Assembly: GCA_973895155.1 (NCBI GenBank)
Contig: OZ316898.1
Location: forward strand, 2,604,001 to 2,668,000
Length of the DNA stretch: 64,000 nucleotides
Direction: 5' to 3'
DNA from: Marsupella aquatica
Taxonomy: Eukaryota > Marchantiophyta
Below are positions 61,706-64,000 of this stretch, one piece after another. The position numbers and the translations under genes were made by a program. The stretch's first letter is position 1. Every line of letters starts with the position of its first letter. The notes under the pieces are model-generated. The model was given only the letters and a program-made list of their open reading frames with translations, was not told the origin of the DNA and did not search any database.

Positions 61706-64000
61706 TCACTGCAGACTAACACACTCTGATGGCCAGAGCACAAGAGATCCTACTGCATCTGCAATTATTTCCTGAGGTGGATCATCGTCTCTATTCGGAA
61801 ATGGCAAATTACAATCAGATACAATCACTGTAGTCAACAACACTACTACATGGTCATCCGGGACCACTTTGCCATGGAATTTTGCATGATCCGGTCGCAA
61901 AATGCCTGTACCCACACATACCTGCGAGTCATCCTCCCATGATAGAAGATTATGGACTGGCTCTGCTGTGGCTATCACCTCCACCTTACCCTCTCTGTTT
62001 TTCTTGGCTTTCCTGGGTGGCTTATACATGACATTATTCATACCTTGGTTGCGAGTCATGACTTTGGCACGAGTGTTTTGTGCTGGTGATCGAGAATTGG
62101 CTACACTCTTCTTCAAAGAATCTGCATCCATATTTGACACTTCTGATTGTGTAGCAGGATTTCCCTGCGACATCATCTCAGTATCTGCCAACATTGTACT
62201 TGCTTCAATTGAAGCATCTATAATCTTACTTGCATCCAATGTTGCTCCCAAGTTTCGACGTCGCTTCACCCTACTCCCACTTGGTTGAGAGTCTGTCAAC
62301 TCTGCATCAACTACAATTCAGTGTCATGTCCAACATAAGTCAATCACTCATCACATGTGCTAAATGTACATGTCACCAACCACAAAGTTGTCACTATCTC
62401 CTTACCATTATGAACAGCCTTCTTCCCCTTCTTTGCCATTGCCATATGCTCCATGTCTGCTTCTGTTGATCAATAAACACACCACAACATTCAGGTTGAA
62501 TCTATTAACCACTGAATTGTTGCTCAACATTCATATAGAGGAATTTAAAGCATCAGCTTACCTGATACCTCCTTGGCTATGGTCACTGAGGCACTGAGCA
62601 CATCTTCTTCATTATTGCTCTTTGAATCACCTGATACATCAATCATGATGTCACTTCAGATCCCAGTTCATCCAACCAGTTCTTACAGAAAAGATTACCT
62701 CCAACCGGCTTAAGCTTCACAAAACTCCATGCACTTTTCAAATGTAATGTACTGGATCATAGCAGGTTACCTGTCTCAGCAACCTTCTTGCCCTTCTGCT
62801 TACTGATTATAGGGTCCTTCTCTGCCTCCACTCTTCCTGCATTCAAACCATTCACTCAATTCATGAAAACTTACTTCTAACATTTGAACATAGGACACAA
62901 TGAACAATGGGCCGGTGTCATTTCCATACCTGTGTCAGATTTGCCAATTCCCTTTTTTGTTAACAAGGGCACACTTTGTACAATGTTGCCCTCATTGTTT
63001 GGTTGGGAACCACCCAATTTTTCAATCACAAGCTTGAAATTAGATTCCACTGATGCAAGAAGGTTCGCTATAGATGCCTCCACAATATCCAAACGATCAG
63101 CCAATTTACTTTCCACTCGAGGGAGTCCACACTCTAATGACTTCAACCGTTCACACATCTCTGTGAGAGTTGTAACAGTTCCCTGTCATAACACAGCTTA
63201 CATATCTCAGATAACTGTCCCCAAGAACTGGTTGCTTACTTCCTACTACATTTCTTTCTGATGCTCAAGGCCAAATAGTCACAGAACATACAGAATTACA
63301 ACATAATCACCTGTTTGGAAGTTACACTTGTCACCTCACTCCTTTGTTTCATGAACTCCTCTCTCACTTCTTGTGCTGATGGTTCTTCACCTATCAATTT
63401 CTTCTGCAGTCCACATCAACATACATATGAATGAAACCAAGTGTTGATTGTCAATGAAAATGTAATAATGGTAGCAAGATGATAAGTTTGAGGCTTACTA
63501 TCAGGCATGTCACTGCCTTACCAATTGTTCTTTCACTGGAGCATAACTTCCTCTCCCAGCCTGTGAAAGGTGTTTCACTTTGCCTCGAGCATTTGACATC
63601 AGTTCACTCTTGCTCTGTCCAGCCTCCGACATGAACCATTTGATTAACCGTGTCCATTGATCCAGTTCCAATGATGGGGGTGGTGGCATTCTCCTGTTAG
63701 AACCATTGTCTATCCACATCCTTTTCAACCTATGCCTCTCTTGTTTCAAAATCCTCATTGCATAATCTGATATGCAATCTTCAACTGGGCCCTTACCATC
63801 ATTACCAACATACTCCCACCGTTCAAGAATGTCCTTGCAGATAGCAGCCCAATCAGCTTTGTTCTGACTCCTAAACTCTGTAATGCTCAAATCTAACCAA
63901 CGCAATACTTCTCCTCTTAGGTCAGAATGCCAACGGTTCTTACCATCACATGTGGGAGTTATCCAACCTTCGGAATTCACTTCTACTTTACCAAATTTGT
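61706..64000 (-). CDS. Plant transposon gene, Ptta/En/Spm-like, 5'-incomplete
   Basis: Seven exons, all GT-AG and in phase, read from the window edge: 63522-64000 (open at the edge), 63311-63403, 62930-63182, 62771-62836, 62562-62630, 62406-62462, 61706-62310 (stop at 61706). The first exon has KRMWIDNGSNRRMPPPPSLE and then QWTRLIKWFMSEAGQSKSEL plus SNARGKVKHLSQAGRGSYAP. This W..L..WF.SE..Q.KSE..S.AR..V pattern fits the plant Ptta/En/Spm family as I know it (PF03004). Exon 3 is helical and coiled-coil-like (RLKSLECGLPRVESKLADRL). The C-terminus (DCNLPFPNRDDDPPQEIIAD then AVGSLVLWPSECV) resembles the end of such proteins. The role is probably DNA binding or accessory in transposition; no DDE catalytic core is in view. 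Confidence 0.62.

Larger units (their letters stand above)
60885..64000 (-). mobile_element. CACTA (En/Spm-like) transposon, one end in window
   Basis: Begins CACTAGTAGAAACCGG at 60885, the CACTA signature of this superfamily, with ttt (60882-60884) as the possible 3-bp target site. The first 300 bp carry repeated subterminal motifs (see next entry). Inside is a multi-exon minus-strand gene resembling the plant Ptta/En/Spm transposase-associated family. The other end lies beyond the window. Confidence 0.68.

Overview
This window looks like nuclear DNA of a land plant, probably a non-flowering one (bryophyte, lycophyte or fern grade). The evidence is a complete, intron-rich RNA polymerase II largest-subunit gene with a heptad-repeat tail, plant-type 2-oxoglutarate-dependent dioxygenases, and plant-type transposons (Helitron, CACTA/En-Spm, Mutator-like, tRNA-derived SINEs, and a LINE-like element with a restriction-like endonuclease). 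The short introns (about 80-350 bp) fit a compact gene style inside a repeat-rich genome. The lineage cannot be fixed by reading alone.

Layout. 1-3190: a decayed non-LTR retroelement on + (zinc finger, reverse transcriptase, restriction-like endonuclease, several stops and frameshifts). 4236-6089 (-): an intact, unrecognised 617-codon coiled-coil protein, flanked by GC-rich repeats to about 7050. 7-13.6 kb: T-rich and AT-rich non-coding DNA with small tandem repeats. 13.7-18.0 kb (+): an unrecognised multi-exon gene with an Arg/Ser-rich middle and a His-rich end. 19.1-20.1 kb: the RPB1 upstream region with a three-unit tandem repeat. 20138-27923 (+): RPB1, rebuilt here as 14 exons encoding 1805 aa.

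27.56-50.26 kb is a tandem segmental duplication. The unit is [RPB1 tail from exon 13 on] - [spacer] - [dioxygenase gene]. Unit 1 holds the real RPB1 tail and dioxygenase 1 (32842-34292). Unit 2 holds a decayed RPB1 tail copy and dioxygenase 2 (41459-42929). Unit 3 holds a second decayed tail copy and spacer but no dioxygenase. The junction sits at the same short sequence (CCTCAATACAG, RPB1 exon 13) each time. Later insertions are dated by comparing units: a 3.4-kb Mutator-like element with a 10-bp target duplication (35025-38452), a 421-bp LINE-tail-like insert with a 7-bp duplication (44243-44663), a tRNA-derived SINE (46978-47257), a 511-bp insert (39000-39510), and two minisatellite blocks.

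50.65-51.43 kb is a GC-rich minisatellite. 52.5-55.5 kb is a broken Helitron Rep/helicase gene. 56.6-59.4 kb carries an F-box-like ORF and unknown ORFs among six copies of a palindrome centred on GATAAATTTATC. 59.2-60.87 kb has GCGA-rich arrays on both sides of two exons of an unknown minus-strand gene. 60885 to the window end is the start of a CACTA-type transposon carrying a 7-exon minus-strand gene that runs off the window.

The host genes supported with confidence are RPB1 and the two dioxygenases. Most of the rest is mobile or unrecognised.
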